Source: an uncultured Bacteroides sp.
GTDB taxonomy: Bacteria; Bacteroidota; Bacteroidia; Bacteroidales; Bacteroidaceae
NCBI GenBank assembly: GCA_949285025.1
Contig: CASDXG010000103.1
Coordinates: 1 to 46,301, forward strand
Reading direction: 5' to 3'
DNA: 46,301 bases
Shown here: positions 9,059 through 20,972 of the stretch, one piece after another
Layout: each line of letters starts with the position of its first letter
Numbering within the stretch: the first letter of the stretch is position 1
Notes under the pieces: generated by a model
The model's database searches: none
Told to the model about the DNA's origin: nothing
What the model saw: only the letters and a program-made list of their open reading frames with translations
Position numbers and translations under genes: made by a program

Positions 9059-10231
9059 TTATTGATTTTCATTTACAGGTTTCAACGGTTTATGCGTAAA
9101 CACGATATGGGCAGGTATATCCCCTGTGGTAACAGACCATTTACGAATACCTTGAGGAGTGAAACAATGAAGCGTACCCGGACTGACATAATCCTTTGCA
9201 TCTGTCACAAAAAATTCTTTTGTATTCGGATTGACGGCAATACCATAAGGAACTTTTATCTTCGCATCCGTTCCGTCTTTTATAAAGTTCCGAGTCACAA
9301 CTTTCTTTGTCGAGGTATCAAGAATCGCATAAGAGACTGTCCAGCTATCTGTTATATAACTGAATTCCGTACTATACACATATAAAGAATCGCCACACAA
9401 TGTCATATTACTATTGGGCAGCAGATGTAATGTGTCTGTAACAACATCCCTTTTCGTATCGATAATGAAAGTCTTCGAACTCACACCATAATAGTCTCCA
9501 CGTGAAGAAACATATAGATTCCCGTAATTATCAGGCTCCAAACGATGCAAATTAATCGCTACGGGAATCTTATACATTTCCTCGAAATGCTCTAAATCTA
9601 TGACAGAAACGGTATAATCATAATTGGGGACACGATATCCACCCGAATTTGCCACATATAGTTTATTCCCGACCACAGCCATCTCTTCAGGCTGATATCC
9701 TACAATGCAGGAATCTACAACCTGATAAGTTGTCGTATCTATTTTGGCAACATAACCAATACGTGCATCCGGATCTATTTTTACAGGACCGGCATACGCA
9801 CTAACATAAGCATATCCATCTTTAAAGGCCAGGTAACGGCAATTCGGAACCGGAATCTTTGCAAGATGTTTTACAGTATTTACATCCATAACCTCCACAT
9901 AGTTCGAGCAATTGATTACCGCCCACAACTTATCACCATAGATTTCAATATCGTTTCCCACATCGCCAAGGTCTTTTATTTCATAGGGATTCCGTTCTCC
10001 ATAAATGTTACGTGTATATGTCCCGGTGGTATAATCGTAATAATCGAGCGAGGCTTTATTACTTCCCATATTCCCTTCATTCAACAGAAAAAATCCATAA
10101 ATATCACCGGTCACTTGTTTCCATGGATTAACGACCGAAGATTCTGAAGGCAGAATAATCTCTTCTTTCCGACAAGCAGAAAGAAGAGTTGAAAATACAA
10201 TCGCGATAAATAAAAATTTCTTCATCATCAT
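9059..10231 (-). CDS. btuG: BtuG-type vitamin B12-binding beta-propeller lipoprotein
   Basis: A 390-residue lipoprotein with lipobox LLSAC (Cys20) followed by RKEE. The mature part is a YncE/NHL-type beta-propeller, with blade-like repeats such as NKLYVANSGGY, GNLYVSSRGDYYG and CGDSLYVYST. In Bacteroides, BtuG lipoproteins of this type cap BtuB at the surface and bind corrinoids with extremely high affinity. Assignment rests on propeller type, lipoprotein signal and position directly after btuB behind a cobalamin riboswitch. The first ATG overlaps the btuB stop by four bases (ATGA), suggesting translational coupling; the protein could also start at the second or third of three consecutive Met codons. 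Confidence 0.85.
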   Translation of the reverse strand: MMMKKFLFIAIVFSTLLSACRKEEIILPSESSVVNPWKQVTGDIYGFFLLNEGNMGSNKASLDYYDYTTGTYTRNIYGERNPYEIKDLGDVGNDIEIYGDKLWAVINCSNYVEVMDVNTVKHLAKIPVPNCRYLAFKDGYAYVSAYAGPVKIDPDARIGYVAKIDTTTYQVVDSCIVGYQPEEMAVVGNKLYVANSGGYRVPNYDYTVSVIDLEHFEEMYKIPVAINLHRLEPDNYGNLYVSSRGDYYGVSSKTFIIDTKRDVVTDTLHLLPNSNMTLCGDSLYVYSTEFSYITDSWTVSYAILDTSTKKVVTRNFIKDGTDAKIKVPYGIAVNPNTKEFFVTDAKDYVSPGTLHCFTPQGIRKWSVTTGDIPAHIVFTHKPLKPVNENQ

Positions 10232-12276
10232 AATGTCAGACTTAATATAACTTTAAAATTCGTTCCTGGCATAGGATACCATTTTACAACCTCATACTGC
10301 TGATTGAACAAATTGTTTACTTCAGCAGTTACATCAAGTGTTCGTTTCTTTATCCGGAAGTTCTTAGACAAAGAGACATCGTGCGTATACCAGGCGGGGA
10401 TATAATTTACAGGAATATTCCCTCCCAACATATACCGTTCTCCGGTATAGATAAAACTGTAATTAAGATTCCATGAATGATATGAGCAATTCACTATCAC
10501 CGACCCGCTATGTACAGGAATATACGGAATCTGATCCCCGTAGACACTTATCACCCCTTCTCCAAGATTTTCCTCTTTCTTTTCTTCTGTGTAATCCTGT
10601 GCTTTCTGCCATGTATATGATAAACGGGCAGAAATATCAACGTCTTTCAAACGGAAAGTCGGGGTCGCGTTTATATCTATTCCATGAATTTTTACGTAAC
10701 CCAGATTGACCATTGTCCAAGTCAACTGGTTAGATGTGGGAGTTGCAATGATTTTATCTTTTACCGTATTATAATAACCATCTACAGATATCTGAATGCC
10801 TGTACAAAAAGAAGAAGTGAAATTTTTACGATACAGCAAGCCGGCATCAAACTGATTTGTATATTCCGGCTTTAAAGAACGATTCCCCAACTGCACATAA
10901 TACAGGTCATTAAACGTAGGCATTCGGAATATATTTTTATAAAACGCCCGAAAACTTAAATCAATCGTCCGGAAAGGTTTATAAGAAAGAAGGAATGTCG
11001 GAGTAAATTCATTCTTGTCGGGAGCCGGTTCCGACTTACCGTTCCCTTTATCATGCACATACGTATAAAGCAAACTGCCCTGCATACTGAGTCCACACGA
11101 CAGGTCGCATGACGTAGCTGCTGCCACTAATAAAGTATAGCGACGCGGTTGAATAAAATTGGCATTAAACATATCAGACCCGTCAGCATCCAATTTATTC
11201 CATTGAAAATCTGCAGAGACATTGGCAGACCACCCTTTTGTCAGTTTGAAAAGATTGGAAAACGAAGCATAGACCTCCTGTTGCCAATAGTGGTTATTCG
11301 CCGGCTGAAGCGTCGTTTCCGGAGGCATAATATAGTTCATATAGTCATTGGCATACTTGGCCTTCAACATGAATTTATAAAAAGCGCTTACTTTCTTCGT
11401 TAAAGAGCCTTGAATAAAGTAATTACGATCTTTTTGTCGGTCTTCATTTAAAAGAGAAATCTCATAATCTTTCTTGACAGCAGCTCCGGGATATCCTCGC
11501 TCTGAATTATAAAAGTATCCTTTGAGCATCCAATCTGAATCATTGCCTTTACCATACAATGCGGCCTCTGCCCGCACATAAAAGACATCTCCATTCCGAC
11601 GAACCTCGGTTGTATCGTATCCTCCCTCTTTCTGATAACGGAATTTATATTTTCCGGAAGTATTCAAAACCTCTGCATTTACTGAAGATACAATATTTTT
11701 CCCCCATTGGTGTTCCCATAATCCGGAAAAATCGATCAGGTCGAAAGACCCGGATTTCAATTTAAAATTAAAGTTATTGTCCTTCCCTTCAAATATCGGT
11801 TTCCGTGAAACCATGTAAAAAGCACCGGCCGATGCAAAATCTTTCGCAGACTGAAAGATACCGCTTTTCTGTCCGTTATACACAGAAAGCACTTCCATGT
11901 TATCCATCGAGAATTTTCCTAAATCAACCGTCCCGTTCTGAGCGTTCGTAATCTGTATTCCATCATAAAATACTCCCACATGCTGACTGCCCATACTGCG
12001 GATGTTAATGGTCTTCAATCCCCCGATTCCACCATAGTCCTTCACCTGTACGCCAGAGAAATAGCGCAAAGCATCCGCAACGGAATTGGAACTTAAACGC
12101 CGGAGACGCTGTCCGGACAAAGACTGTCCGGGAATGATTTCTTTCTCGCGCTGAGCCGTCACCACGACTTCCTGCAAAGAGTCTCCCAATAACGTAGTAT
12201 GCTCTGTCTGAGTAAACCCATACTCAGAAGAAAACAAAATAAAACAGATAAATAACAGAAATCCAATCCTTTTCAT
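10228..12276 (-). CDS. btuB: BtuB-type TonB-dependent vitamin B12 receptor
   Basis: A 682-residue outer-membrane receptor. A signal peptide (about 1-23) is followed by a TonB-box-like EVVVTA (36-41), a plug domain (for example GIGGLKTINIRSMGSQHVGVFYDG) and a 22-strand barrel ending VEVNNLFNQQYEVV...FKVILSLTL. Unlike SusC proteins it has no N-terminal carboxypeptidase-like domain, consistent with the BtuB/CirA group. It imports cobalamin and related corrinoids using TonB energy. Specificity is inferred from the cobalamin riboswitch in its leader and the BtuG-type gene that overlaps its stop. A hairpin immediately before the ATG (12279-12297) could serve as the riboswitch expression platform. 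Confidence 0.9.
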   Translation of the reverse strand: MKRIGFLLFICFILFSSEYGFTQTEHTTLLGDSLQEVVVTAQREKEIIPGQSLSGQRLRRLSSNSVADALRYFSGVQVKDYGGIGGLKTINIRSMGSQHVGVFYDGIQITNAQNGTVDLGKFSMDNMEVLSVYNGQKSGIFQSAKDFASAGAFYMVSRKPIFEGKDNNFNFKLKSGSFDLIDFSGLWEHQWGKNIVSSVNAEVLNTSGKYKFRYQKEGGYDTTEVRRNGDVFYVRAEAALYGKGNDSDWMLKGYFYNSERGYPGAAVKKDYEISLLNEDRQKDRNYFIQGSLTKKVSAFYKFMLKAKYANDYMNYIMPPETTLQPANNHYWQQEVYASFSNLFKLTKGWSANVSADFQWNKLDADGSDMFNANFIQPRRYTLLVAAATSCDLSCGLSMQGSLLYTYVHDKGNGKSEPAPDKNEFTPTFLLSYKPFRTIDLSFRAFYKNIFRMPTFNDLYYVQLGNRSLKPEYTNQFDAGLLYRKNFTSSFCTGIQISVDGYYNTVKDKIIATPTSNQLTWTMVNLGYVKIHGIDINATPTFRLKDVDISARLSYTWQKAQDYTEEKKEENLGEGVISVYGDQIPYIPVHSGSVIVNCSYHSWNLNYSFIYTGERYMLGGNIPVNYIPAWYTHDVSLSKNFRIKKRTLDVTAEVNNLFNQQYEVVKWYPMPGTNFKVILSLTL

Positions 12277-12278
12277 AA

Positions 12279-12297
12279 ATCCCGAATAAACCGGGAT
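12279..12297 (-). promoter_or_regulatory. Hairpin next to the btuB start codon, candidate riboswitch expression platform
   Basis: On the minus strand a six-base stem (ATCCCG / CGGGAT) with a 7-base loop ends two bases before the btuB ATG (12276). It would bury the ribosome landing site. No poly-T follows, so control of translation rather than termination is the simpler reading. Confidence 0.45.
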
Positions 12298-12395
12298 AAA
12301 GGATTACTGAAGATACAATGAAAAGAGAAAAACAAGTATATACTCAGAACTTTGCCTTCAGCACAATTCCCACGTCCCGGAGAATTAATACTACA

Positions 12396-12612
12396 TCCGG
12401 TTGATTCACAACCGAATGGCAAAGGCAGGTCTTCTGACTTGTTCCAATTGCATGGCCTTCCCATTTTCACACGAAAACAGTGACAATTACACGCAACACT
12501 CTTTTATTTTCAAAGAAAAGAACTTACAGCAGCGGGTACTGTCGCCGACTTTCACGGCGTTCCCTTTTAATTCTGACGCTTCTTGCTGTCGAAAAACCTT
12601 TACGCGGCAAAG
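12396..12612 (-). ncRNA. Cobalamin (AdoCbl-type) riboswitch upstream of btuB
   Basis: Minus-strand RNA shows the conserved core in order: GGGAACGCCGTGAAAGTCGG with the following CCCGCTGCTGTAAG (about 12523-12565), a GTCACTG block, and the B12 box AAGTCAGAAGACCTGCCTT (12422-12440). A hairpin CGGTTG-TGAAT-CAACCG (12398-12414) follows the B12 box, where the kissing-loop stem is expected. The element lies entirely in the leader of btuB. Known class behaviour is repression of uptake genes when adenosyl- or hydroxocobalamin is abundant. The 65-codon frame overlapping it is not a gene. Confidence 0.93.
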
Positions 12613-12641
12613 ATAAATATATCTTTTGATTCCTCAGCAAA
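12608..12641 (-). promoter_or_regulatory. Probable promoter of the B12-uptake operon
   Basis: A -7 element TATCTTTG (12608-12615) lies directly upstream of the riboswitch. A TTTG at 12638-12641 is the nearest -33 match, but the spacing is 22 bases, longer than the usual 19, so only the -7 half is convincing. Bases 12642-12748 show nothing else I can name. Confidence 0.5.
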
Positions 12642-12748
12642 AAATAAAAAGATTTCGATGACTTCTAAAAAACATGCTTCCCTTTTATAAGAACGATGGC
12701 TTCCTGAAAACAGAATAACAGGACATTTTTTATCCCCCTGCCATTATA

Positions 12749-12798
12749 TACAAAAAGGAAGGGATTATAACGAATTGTTATAACTCCTTCCTTTTGTA
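12749..12798 (-). terminator. Terminator after rpoC
   Basis: A long imperfect inverted repeat (TACAAAAAGGAAGGGATTAT... against ...TAACTCCTTCCTTTTGTA) of about 22 bases per arm with a 5-base loop, beginning 15 bases beyond the rpoC stop. It would end rpoBC transcription before the B12 operon. The tail lacks a long T-run, so confidence is moderate. Confidence 0.6.
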
Positions 12799-12813
12799 TT
12801 AAATAATAATTTA

Positions 12814-15800
12814 TTATTCTACTTCCGTATAATCCAAAACATTTTTCCGGTTTGCAAGGATTCTATCGTATTCTTCTTTCGATCCTACGATAATCTTGTC
12901 AAATTCACGTTGTCCTGTTCCTGCCGGAATCAGATGACCGCAAATTACATTTTCCTTCATTCCTTCCAAACGATCTACCTTACCGTTAATTGCGGCTTCG
13001 TTCAGCACTTTTGTCGTCTCCTGGAATGAAGCTGCAGACATAAAGCTGGATGTTTGCAATGCCGCACGCGTAATTCCTTGCAGAATCTGAATGGATGTTG
13101 CCGGAATAGCATCACGGACTTCCACAGGCTTCAGGTCTCGACGCTTCAACATACTGTTTTCATCACGCAATTTGCGCGCTGTTACAATCTGTCCCGGTTG
13201 CAGGTTCTGAGAATCTCCGGCATCTACTACGACTTTCTTACCCCAAATCCGATCGTTTTCCTCATTAAATTCTATACGATCAACGACCTGTTGTTCCAAG
13301 AAACGAGTATCTCCCGGTTCATCTATCTGTACTTTACGCATCATCTGACGAACAATAATCTCAAAGTGTTTATCATTAATCTTCACACCTTGCAAACGAT
13401 ACACATCCTGAATTTCGTTAACAATATATTCTTGCACGGCCGTAGGACCCTTAATTGCCAAAATATCTGCCGGAGTTATGGCGCCGTCGGACAACGGAGT
13501 ACCGGCACGTACATAATCATTTTCTTGAACCAATATCTGTTTAGACAATGCTACAAGATACTTCTTAACATCGCCGGTTTTTGAAGTAACAATAATCTCA
13601 CGATTACCTCGCTTAATCTTACCCATTGTAACTTCACCATCGATTTCAGACACGACTGCAGGGTTAGACGGGTTACGGGCTTCAAACAACTCTGTAACAC
13701 GGGGCAAACCACCGGTAATATCACCGGCCTTACCTACGGCACGCGGAATCTTAACCAAGATATCGCCGGCTTTCACCATTTGTTTTTCTTCCACAACAAC
13801 GTGTCCGCCCACAGGCAGGTTATAAGTACGCAAGATATTACCGTTTTCATCCAGAATATGCAATGACGGTATCTTATTCTTGTCTTTTGACTCTGTAATA
13901 ATGATTTCACGTAAACCGGTCGCTTCATCCGACTCAACCTTATAAGTTACATTTTCTATAACAGACTCAAATTCAATCTTACCGCTTGCTTCAGTTATAA
14001 TGACGGCATTGAACGGATCCCATTTTGCAATCAGTTTCCCGGTTTCCACAATCTCTCCCTCTGAAGCATATAACTTCGACCCGTAAGGAACGTTGTGAGT
14101 AGACAAAACAATACCGGTATTCACATCAACAAAACGAACTTCCGCCAAACGGCCGACAACAATTCTTACCGGTTCTCCTGTTTCTTCAACAGCATCAACA
14201 GTACGAAGTTCTTCAAATTCGAGACGTGCATCATTTTTCGCCACAATACTAGCATTGGCAGCCATATTTCCTGCAATACCTCCGGCGTGGAATGTACGTA
14301 AGGTCAACTGCGTACCCGGCTCACCAATAGACTGTGCTGCGATAACACCAACAGCCTCACCTTTCTGAACCATTCGGCTGGTAGCAAGATTACGTCCATA
14401 ACATTTTGCACAAACACCGCGTTTCGACTCACAGGTCAATACTGAACGTATCTCAACACTTTCTATCGGAGAATCTTCGATTTCCTGTGCGATTGATTCA
14501 GTTATTTCCTCTCCTGCCGCAACAATAAGTTTTCCTGTTGTAGGATGAATTACATCATGCACTGAAACGCGTCCTAAAATTCTTTCATACAAAGTGGCAA
14601 TCACCTCGTCGTTATTCTTCAAGGCTGTACAAACAAGACCACGTAATGTTCCACAATCCTCTTCATTAATAATAACATCATGCGAGACATCGACCAAACG
14701 ACGAGTTAAGTATCCGGCATCTGCCGTCTTTAATGCAGTATCGGCAAGACCTTTACGAGCACCGTGCGTAGAAATAAAATATTCCAATACTGACAATCCT
14801 TCCTTAAAGTTGGAAAGAATAGGATTTTCAATGATTTGAGCTCCTTCTGCTCCGGCTTTTTGCGGTTTAGCCATCAAGCCACGCATACCGGAAAGCTGAC
14901 GAATCTGCTCTTTTGAACCACGAGCTCCTGAATCCAACATCATAAAGACAGAATTGAAGCCTTGGTCATCATCCTTAATTGTCTTATACAAAATATCTGA
15001 AAGATCACTATTAACATGAGTCCATGTATCGATTACCTGATTATAACGTTCGTTATCGGTAATGAAACCCATATTATAGTTCATCATAATTTGCTCAATC
15101 TCTTCATTTCCACGTTTTACCAGTTCATCTTTTTCTTTCGGAATAATAATATCACCCAAGTTAAATGACAAACCGCCTTCGAACGCCTTTTGATAACCTA
15201 AATTCTTGATTCCATCCAAAAATTCGCATGCTCGTGCCACACCAACCTTTTTAATCACATCGCTAATGATATCACGCAACGACTTTTTGGAAATGATTGT
15301 ATTCAAATAACCGCATTCATCAGGAACTAATTCATTTACAATGACACGACCTACGGATGTTTCCTTTATCATCTTCTTCACAATGTTGCCGTCTTCATCC
15401 AAATCGTTAGCTACAACACTGATGATAGCATGAATATCTACTTTCCCTTCATTATATGCTATCAAAGCTTCTTCCGGACCATAGAATATAAGTCCTTCAC
15501 CTTTCGCTCCTTTTCGTAATTTAGTTATATAATACAATCCCAACACCATATCTTGCGCTGGAACTGTAATAGGAGCTCCATTTGCCGGATTCAAAATGTT
15601 ATGCGATTGTAACATCAAAAGCTGAGCTTCCAAAATTGCCTCATTACTCAAAGGCAAATGAACTGCCATTTGGTCGCCATCAAAATCGGCATTAAATGCT
15701 GTACATGCCAAAGGATGCAATTGGATAGCTTTTCCCTCTATCATCTTGGGCTGGAACGCTTGAATACCCAAACGGTGCAAAGTCGGCGCACGATTCAATA

Positions 15801-17100
15801 ATACCGGATGACCTTTCATTACATGCTCCAAAATATCCCAAATCACAGGTTCCTTGCGGTCAACTATTTTTTTCGCAGACTTAACTGTCTTTACAATACC
15901 ACGCTCTATCAGTTTCCTTATAATAAACGGTTTGTATAATTCAGCAGCCATCAGCTTCGGAATACCGCATTCGCCCATTTTAAGTTCTGGTCCTACAACG
16001 ATAACAGAACGAGCAGAATAATCAACACGCTTACCTAATAAATTCTGACGAAAACGTCCCTGCTTTCCTTTCAAGCTATCAGAAAGAGACTTCAACGGAC
16101 GATTCGCATCTGTTTTTACAGCACTCGATTTACGTGAATTATCAAACAACGAATCTACAGCTTCCTGTAACATTCGTTTTTCATTACGTAAAATAACTTC
16201 CGGAGCTTTAATTTCAATCAGCCGCTTCAAACGATTATTACGAATAATCACACGTCGATATAAGTCATTCAAGTCAGAAGTCGCAAAGCGTCCACCATCT
16301 AACGGAACCAACGGACGTAATTCAGGAGGTATTACCGGTACTATACGAATGATCATCCATTCAGGCTTATTCCGTCCACGCGAAGCACGGAAAGATTCCA
16401 CAACTTGCAAACGTTTCAAAGCCTCAGTCTTACGCTGTTGGGAAGAATCATTATTTGCCTTATGACGCAATTCATAAGAAAGTGCATCCAAATCCAAACG
16501 AACCAACAAATCATAAATGGCTTCCGCACCCATCTTGGCTATAAATTTATTCGGGTCGCTATCCTCCAAATATTGATTTTCTTTCGGAAGAGTATCCATA
16601 ATATTCAGATATTCTTCTTCCGACAACAAATCATACTGACTAATACCTTCTTCAGCTTTTACACCCGGCTGAATTACAACATAACGTTCATAATAGATAA
16701 TAGCGTCAAGCTTTTTCGTAGGCAAGCCAAGCAAATAACCTATTTTATTGGGCAAAGAACGGAAATACCAAATATGAGCAACCGGTACAACTAATTGTAT
16801 ATGTCCGCTACGCTCACGGCGAACTTTCTTTTCCGTTACCTCTACTCCGCAACGGTCGCAAACGATTCCTTTATAACGAATTCGTTTATATTTTCCACAA
16901 TGGCATTCATAATCTTTTACCGGTCCGAAAATACGTTCACAAAATAATCCGTCACGTTCCGGTTTATATGTACGATAATTAATGGTTTCCGGCTTCAAAA
17001 CTTCTCCATAAGAATTTTCCAGAATTTCTTCCGGAGAAGCAAGCCCGATTGTAATTTTTGAAAAATTACTCTTTATCTTCGTGTCTTTTCTAAAAGCCAT
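12814..17100 (-). CDS. rpoC: DNA-directed RNA polymerase subunit beta'
   Basis: A 1428-residue beta' subunit. The N-terminal zinc site is complete (Cys66, Cys68, Cys81, Cys84), the Mg-binding active-site loop [12 protein letters not shown] is at residues 470-481, and the second zinc cluster ([15 protein letters not shown]) is present. The length fits Bacteroidetes beta'. It starts 29 bases after the rpoB stop and ends at a stem-loop. What follows downstream on the same strand is a B12-uptake operon rather than the DUF3467 and rpsL genes that I recall directly after rpoC in relatives. No frameshift or missing motif is seen. Confidence 0.98.
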   Translation of the reverse strand: MAFRKDTKIKSNFSKITIGLASPEEILENSYGEVLKPETINYRTYKPERDGLFCERIFGPVKDYECHCGKYKRIRYKGIVCDRCGVEVTEKKVRRERSGHIQLVVPVAHIWYFRSLPNKIGYLLGLPTKKLDAIIYYERYVVIQPGVKAEEGISQYDLLSEEEYLNIMDTLPKENQYLEDSDPNKFIAKMGAEAIYDLLVRLDLDALSYELRHKANNDSSQQRKTEALKRLQVVESFRASRGRNKPEWMIIRIVPVIPPELRPLVPLDGGRFATSDLNDLYRRVIIRNNRLKRLIEIKAPEVILRNEKRMLQEAVDSLFDNSRKSSAVKTDANRPLKSLSDSLKGKQGRFRQNLLGKRVDYSARSVIVVGPELKMGECGIPKLMAAELYKPFIIRKLIERGIVKTVKSAKKIVDRKEPVIWDILEHVMKGHPVLLNRAPTLHRLGIQAFQPKMIEGKAIQLHPLACTAFNADFDGDQMAVHLPLSNEAILEAQLLMLQSHNILNPANGAPITVPAQDMVLGLYYITKLRKGAKGEGLIFYGPEEALIAYNEGKVDIHAIISVVANDLDEDGNIVKKMIKETSVGRVIVNELVPDECGYLNTIISKKSLRDIISDVIKKVGVARACEFLDGIKNLGYQKAFEGGLSFNLGDIIIPKEKDELVKRGNEEIEQIMMNYNMGFITDNERYNQVIDTWTHVNSDLSDILYKTIKDDDQGFNSVFMMLDSGARGSKEQIRQLSGMRGLMAKPQKAGAEGAQIIENPILSNFKEGLSVLEYFISTHGARKGLADTALKTADAGYLTRRLVDVSHDVIINEEDCGTLRGLVCTALKNNDEVIATLYERILGRVSVHDVIHPTTGKLIVAAGEEITESIAQEIEDSPIESVEIRSVLTCESKRGVCAKCYGRNLATSRMVQKGEAVGVIAAQSIGEPGTQLTLRTFHAGGIAGNMAANASIVAKNDARLEFEELRTVDAVEETGEPVRIVVGRLAEVRFVDVNTGIVLSTHNVPYGSKLYASEGEIVETGKLIAKWDPFNAVIITEASGKIEFESVIENVTYKVESDEATGLREIIITESKDKNKIPSLHILDENGNILRTYNLPVGGHVVVEEKQMVKAGDILVKIPRAVGKAGDITGGLPRVTELFEARNPSNPAVVSEIDGEVTMGKIKRGNREIIVTSKTGDVKKYLVALSKQILVQENDYVRAGTPLSDGAITPADILAIKGPTAVQEYIVNEIQDVYRLQGVKINDKHFEIIVRQMMRKVQIDEPGDTRFLEQQVVDRIEFNEENDRIWGKKVVVDAGDSQNLQPGQIVTARKLRDENSMLKRRDLKPVEVRDAIPATSIQILQGITRAALQTSSFMSAASFQETTKVLNEAAINGKVDRLEGMKENVICGHLIPAGTGQREFDKIIVGSKEEYDRILANRKNVLDYTEVE

Positions 17101-17129
17101 ACTTTACTCTAATAATTGAATTTTGAAAT

Positions 17130-20100
17130 TTATTCCAACGTAACACTCAAACAAAGTCCTCTTAATTCATGCAACAATACATTCAAAGACTCAGGAATAC
17201 CCGGCGTAGGCATCGGTTCACCTTTCACTATTGCTTCGTATGCTTTAGAGCGTCCAACAACATCATCGGACTTAATAGTTAAAATCTCCTGAAGCACATG
17301 CGCAGCACCGAATGCCTCAATTGCCCAGACCTCCATTTCTCCGAAACGTTGTCCTCCGAATTGAGCCTTACCTCCAAGAGGCTGTTGAGTTATCAAAGAA
17401 TAAGGACCGATAGAACGTGCATGCATTTTATCTTCCACCATGTGTCCCAATTTCAACATGTAGGTCACTCCCACAGTTGCAGGCTGGTCAAACTGCTCGC
17501 CAGTTCCACCATCATACAGATATGTTTTACAGTAACGAGGTAATCCTGCTTTATCTGTCCATTTATCCAAATCCTCTAATGTTGCACCATCAAAGATCGG
17601 AGTTGCAAATTTCACACCTAATTCTTTTCCGGCGCGTCCAAGTACAGCTTCAAATATCTGGCCGATATTCATACGAGACGGCACACCCAACGGATTCAAA
17701 ACGATATCAACCGGAGTACCATCAGCAAGGAAAGGCATATCCTCCTGACGCACCACGCGTGACACAATACCTTTGTTCCCGTGACGACCTGCCATTTTAT
17801 CGCCAACACCAATTTTACGTTTCTTAGCGATATAAACCTTCGCCATCTGAATAATGCCTGCAGGAAGCTCATCACCTATGGTGATTGAGAACTTCTTCCG
17901 CTTTAATTCGGCATCCATCTCTTTATATTTCTTCAGATAATTCACAATAAGATCGCGAATCATTGAATTCTTATGGTCATCTGTAGTCCACTTGCTCAAT
18001 TGAATACTTGTATAATCTAAATCCTCCAGATTATGCTTTGTAAATTTAGTCCCTTTTGCAATGACTTCAGTTCCCAAATAGTCTTTCACGCCTTGAGAAA
18101 CCCGGCCTTCTGTCAAAACCAACAACTTATTTACGAGAATATCTTTCAGCTTTCCAACCTTTTCATTGAATTCTTCATCCAACTTCGGAAGGAGAGCTCT
18201 GTCGGCATTTTTCTCAGTACGTGTTTTCATGACACGTGAATATAATTTCTTATCAATTACGACACCACGCAAAGAAGGTGAAGCCTTTAAAGATGCATCT
18301 TTTACATCTCCTGCCTTATCTCCAAAAATTGCACGCAACAATTTCTCTTCAGGAGAAGGATCCGATTCTCCCTTTGGAGTAATTTTTCCAATCAAAATAT
18401 CTCCTGGCTCAATACATGCTCCTATACGAACAATTCCGTTTTCATCCAAATCTTTGGTCGCTTCTTCACTCACATTGGGAATATCCGAAGTCAACTCTTC
18501 CATTCCGCGTTTTGTTTCGCGCACCTCTAAAACATATTCGTCAACATGTACTGAAGTCAAAATATCTTCTCGTACAACGCGTTCGTTCAAAACAATAGCA
18601 TCCTCGTAATTATATCCTTTCCACGGCATATAAGCAACCAAAAGATTTTTACCTAATGCCAACTCTCCGTTTGCAGTAGAATATCCTTCGGTTAAAATAT
18701 CTCCTTTCTTCACCCGCTGTCCTTTATTACAAATCGGACGCAAGTCAATTGTCATACTTTGATTTGTCTTACGGAATTTCGGGATATGATATTTTTTTAA
18801 CGCCGATTCAAAGCTAACAAAATCTTCGTCTTCTGTGCGATCATATAATATACGTATCGTTGTTGCATCCACAAAATCAATCACGCCATCTCCTTCTGCT
18901 GTAATTTGGGTACGCGAATCCTCGCATAATTGTTTTTCGATTCCTGTCCCAACTATAGGAGATTCTGTTCTTAACAAGGGTACTGCCTGACGCATCATAT
19001 TTGAACCCATCAATGCACGGTTTGCATCGTCATGTTCAAGGAACGGGATCAACGAAGCCGCAATAGAAGCAATCTGTTGAGGAGCCACATCCATTAAATT
19101 CACCTGATCCGGAGTAACCACAGGGTAATCGGCATCACAACGTGCCTTTACTTTTTCGCGAATGAATGTTCCATCATCGTTCAATGGTGCATTTCCTTGA
19201 GCAATAATCTTATCCTCTTCCTCTTCGGCAGATAAATATTCAATGCCTTCCGGCGACAAATCTACTACACCGTTCGTAACCTTACGATATGGAGTAACTA
19301 TAAATCCTAAATCATTAATCTTGGCATATACGCACAAAGAAGAAATCAAACCGATATTAGGTCCTTCAGGAGTCTCGATAGGACACAAACGGCCATAGTG
19401 TGTATAGTGTACGTCACGCACTTCAAAGCCTGCACGATCACGAGACAAACCACCAGGTCCCAACGCCGATAAACGCCGTTTATTCGTAATTTCCGCCAAA
19501 GGATTTGTCTGGTCCATAAATTGTGACAAGGCATTTGTTCCAAAGAATGTGTTAATTACAGAAGATATCGTCTTCGCATTAATCAAATCAATCGGAGTAA
19601 ACACCTCATTATCTCGCACATTCATTCGTTCACGAATCGTACGAGACATACGTGCCAAACCGATTGCGAACTGATTTGACAACTGTTCGCCCACAGTACG
19701 CACACGTCGATTACTTAAATGATCAATATCATCTACATCTGCTTTCGAGTTAATCAACTCTATCAGATACTTAATGATCTCAATTATATCTTGTTTTGTT
19801 AATACTTTTACATCCATATCCGTATCAAGATTCAACTTTTTATTGATCCGATAACGGCCTACTTCCCCTAAATCATACCGTTTTTCTGAAAAGAACAAAT
19901 TATTAATCACCTCGCGCGCACTTGCATCATCAGCGGGATCTGCGTTACGCAACTGGCGATAAATATACAAGACAGCCTCTTTTTCCGAATTACTAGGGTC
20001 TTTCTGTAAAGTATTAAATATAATAGAATAGTCAGAAGTATTTGCATCATCATTATGAACAAGAATATTCTGAACGCCTGATTCAAGGATAAGATCTATA

Positions 20101-20942
20101 TGTTCCGTTTCAATAACTGTTTCGCGGTCAATGACAACCTCATTACGCTCAATAGAAACGACTTCTCCTGTATCTTCATCCACAAAATCTTCTGTCCATG
20201 TTTTCAGTACACGAGCGGCCAATTTACGTCCTACAACCTTTTTCAGGTTCGTCTTGTTCACTTTGACATCTTCAGCCAAATTAAAAATCTCAAGAATATC
20301 CTTATCCGTCTCAAAGCCAACAGCTCGCAACAAAGTTGTAACAGGTAATTTCTTTTTCCGATCGATATATGCATACATCACATTGTTAATGTCTGTAGCA
20401 AATTCAATCCATGAACCTTTAAACGGAATGATTCGTGCAGAATACAACTTTGTCCCGTTTGCGTGAATACTTTGTCCAAAAAATACACCTGGAGACCGGT
20501 GCAACTGAGAGACAACGACACGCTCAGCACCGTTAATTACAAAAGTGCCTTTCGGCGTCATGTAAGGAATTGGTCCCAAATATACATCCTGAATTACTGT
20601 AGCAAAATCTTCATGCTCGGGGTCGGTACAATAAAGCTTCAGTTTTGCTTTCAAAGGGACACTATAAGTCAATCCTCTCTCCAAACAATCATCAATTGTA
20701 TAATGAGGAGGATCTATATAGTAATCTAGGAACTCGAGCACAAAATTATTACGCGTATCTGCAATTGGAAAATTCTCAGCAAATACCTTGTACAAGCCAT
20801 CATTCTTACGCTGCTCAGGAGGCGTATCCAACTGAAGGAAGTCCTGAAACGATTTCAATTGCACTTCCAAAAAATCCGGATATTTCATCGGATTTTTAAT
20901 AGAAGCAAAGTTTATTCTTTGATTTTGAGTAATTGAAGACAT
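17130..20942 (-). CDS. rpoB: DNA-directed RNA polymerase subunit beta
   Basis: A 1270-residue beta subunit with all core blocks, including the rifampicin-binding segment ([19 protein letters not shown] and [16 protein letters not shown]), [20 protein letters not shown] and the C-terminal [18 protein letters not shown]. At the position equivalent to E. coli His526 it has Asn (codon at 19482-19484), whereas the equivalents of Asp516 and Ser531 are unchanged. It lies between rplL (93-base gap holding an attenuator-like stem-loop) and rpoC (29-base gap). Confidence 0.98.
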   Translation of the reverse strand: MSSITQNQRINFASIKNPMKYPDFLEVQLKSFQDFLQLDTPPEQRKNDGLYKVFAENFPIADTRNNFVLEFLDYYIDPPHYTIDDCLERGLTYSVPLKAKLKLYCTDPEHEDFATVIQDVYLGPIPYMTPKGTFVINGAERVVVSQLHRSPGVFFGQSIHANGTKLYSARIIPFKGSWIEFATDINNVMYAYIDRKKKLPVTTLLRAVGFETDKDILEIFNLAEDVKVNKTNLKKVVGRKLAARVLKTWTEDFVDEDTGEVVSIERNEVVIDRETVIETEHIDLILESGVQNILVHNDDANTSDYSIIFNTLQKDPSNSEKEAVLYIYRQLRNADPADDASAREVINNLFFSEKRYDLGEVGRYRINKKLNLDTDMDVKVLTKQDIIEIIKYLIELINSKADVDDIDHLSNRRVRTVGEQLSNQFAIGLARMSRTIRERMNVRDNEVFTPIDLINAKTISSVINTFFGTNALSQFMDQTNPLAEITNKRRLSALGPGGLSRDRAGFEVRDVHYTHYGRLCPIETPEGPNIGLISSLCVYAKINDLGFIVTPYRKVTNGVVDLSPEGIEYLSAEEEEDKIIAQGNAPLNDDGTFIREKVKARCDADYPVVTPDQVNLMDVAPQQIASIAASLIPFLEHDDANRALMGSNMMRQAVPLLRTESPIVGTGIEKQLCEDSRTQITAEGDGVIDFVDATTIRILYDRTEDEDFVSFESALKKYHIPKFRKTNQSMTIDLRPICNKGQRVKKGDILTEGYSTANGELALGKNLLVAYMPWKGYNYEDAIVLNERVVREDILTSVHVDEYVLEVRETKRGMEELTSDIPNVSEEATKDLDENGIVRIGACIEPGDILIGKITPKGESDPSPEEKLLRAIFGDKAGDVKDASLKASPSLRGVVIDKKLYSRVMKTRTEKNADRALLPKLDEEFNEKVGKLKDILVNKLLVLTEGRVSQGVKDYLGTEVIAKGTKFTKHNLEDLDYTSIQLSKWTTDDHKNSMIRDLIVNYLKKYKEMDAELKRKKFSITIGDELPAGIIQMAKVYIAKKRKIGVGDKMAGRHGNKGIVSRVVRQEDMPFLADGTPVDIVLNPLGVPSRMNIGQIFEAVLGRAGKELGVKFATPIFDGATLEDLDKWTDKAGLPRYCKTYLYDGGTGEQFDQPATVGVTYMLKLGHMVEDKMHARSIGPYSLITQQPLGGKAQFGGQRFGEMEVWAIEAFGAAHVLQEILTIKSDDVVGRSKAYEAIVKGEPMPTPGIPESLNVLLHELRGLCLSVTLE

Positions 20943-20972
20943 CTGTATTGATTTAATTAGTAATATAGACGC

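Noticed and set aside
12273-12470. A 65-codon minus-strand frame just upstream of btuB
   Set aside because: It lies across the cobalamin riboswitch, including the B12 box, and has no protein-like features.
18166-18609. A 147-codon plus-strand frame opposite rpoB, and similar ones opposite rpoC
   Set aside because: Shadow frames of highly conserved polymerase genes; no start signals or family features.
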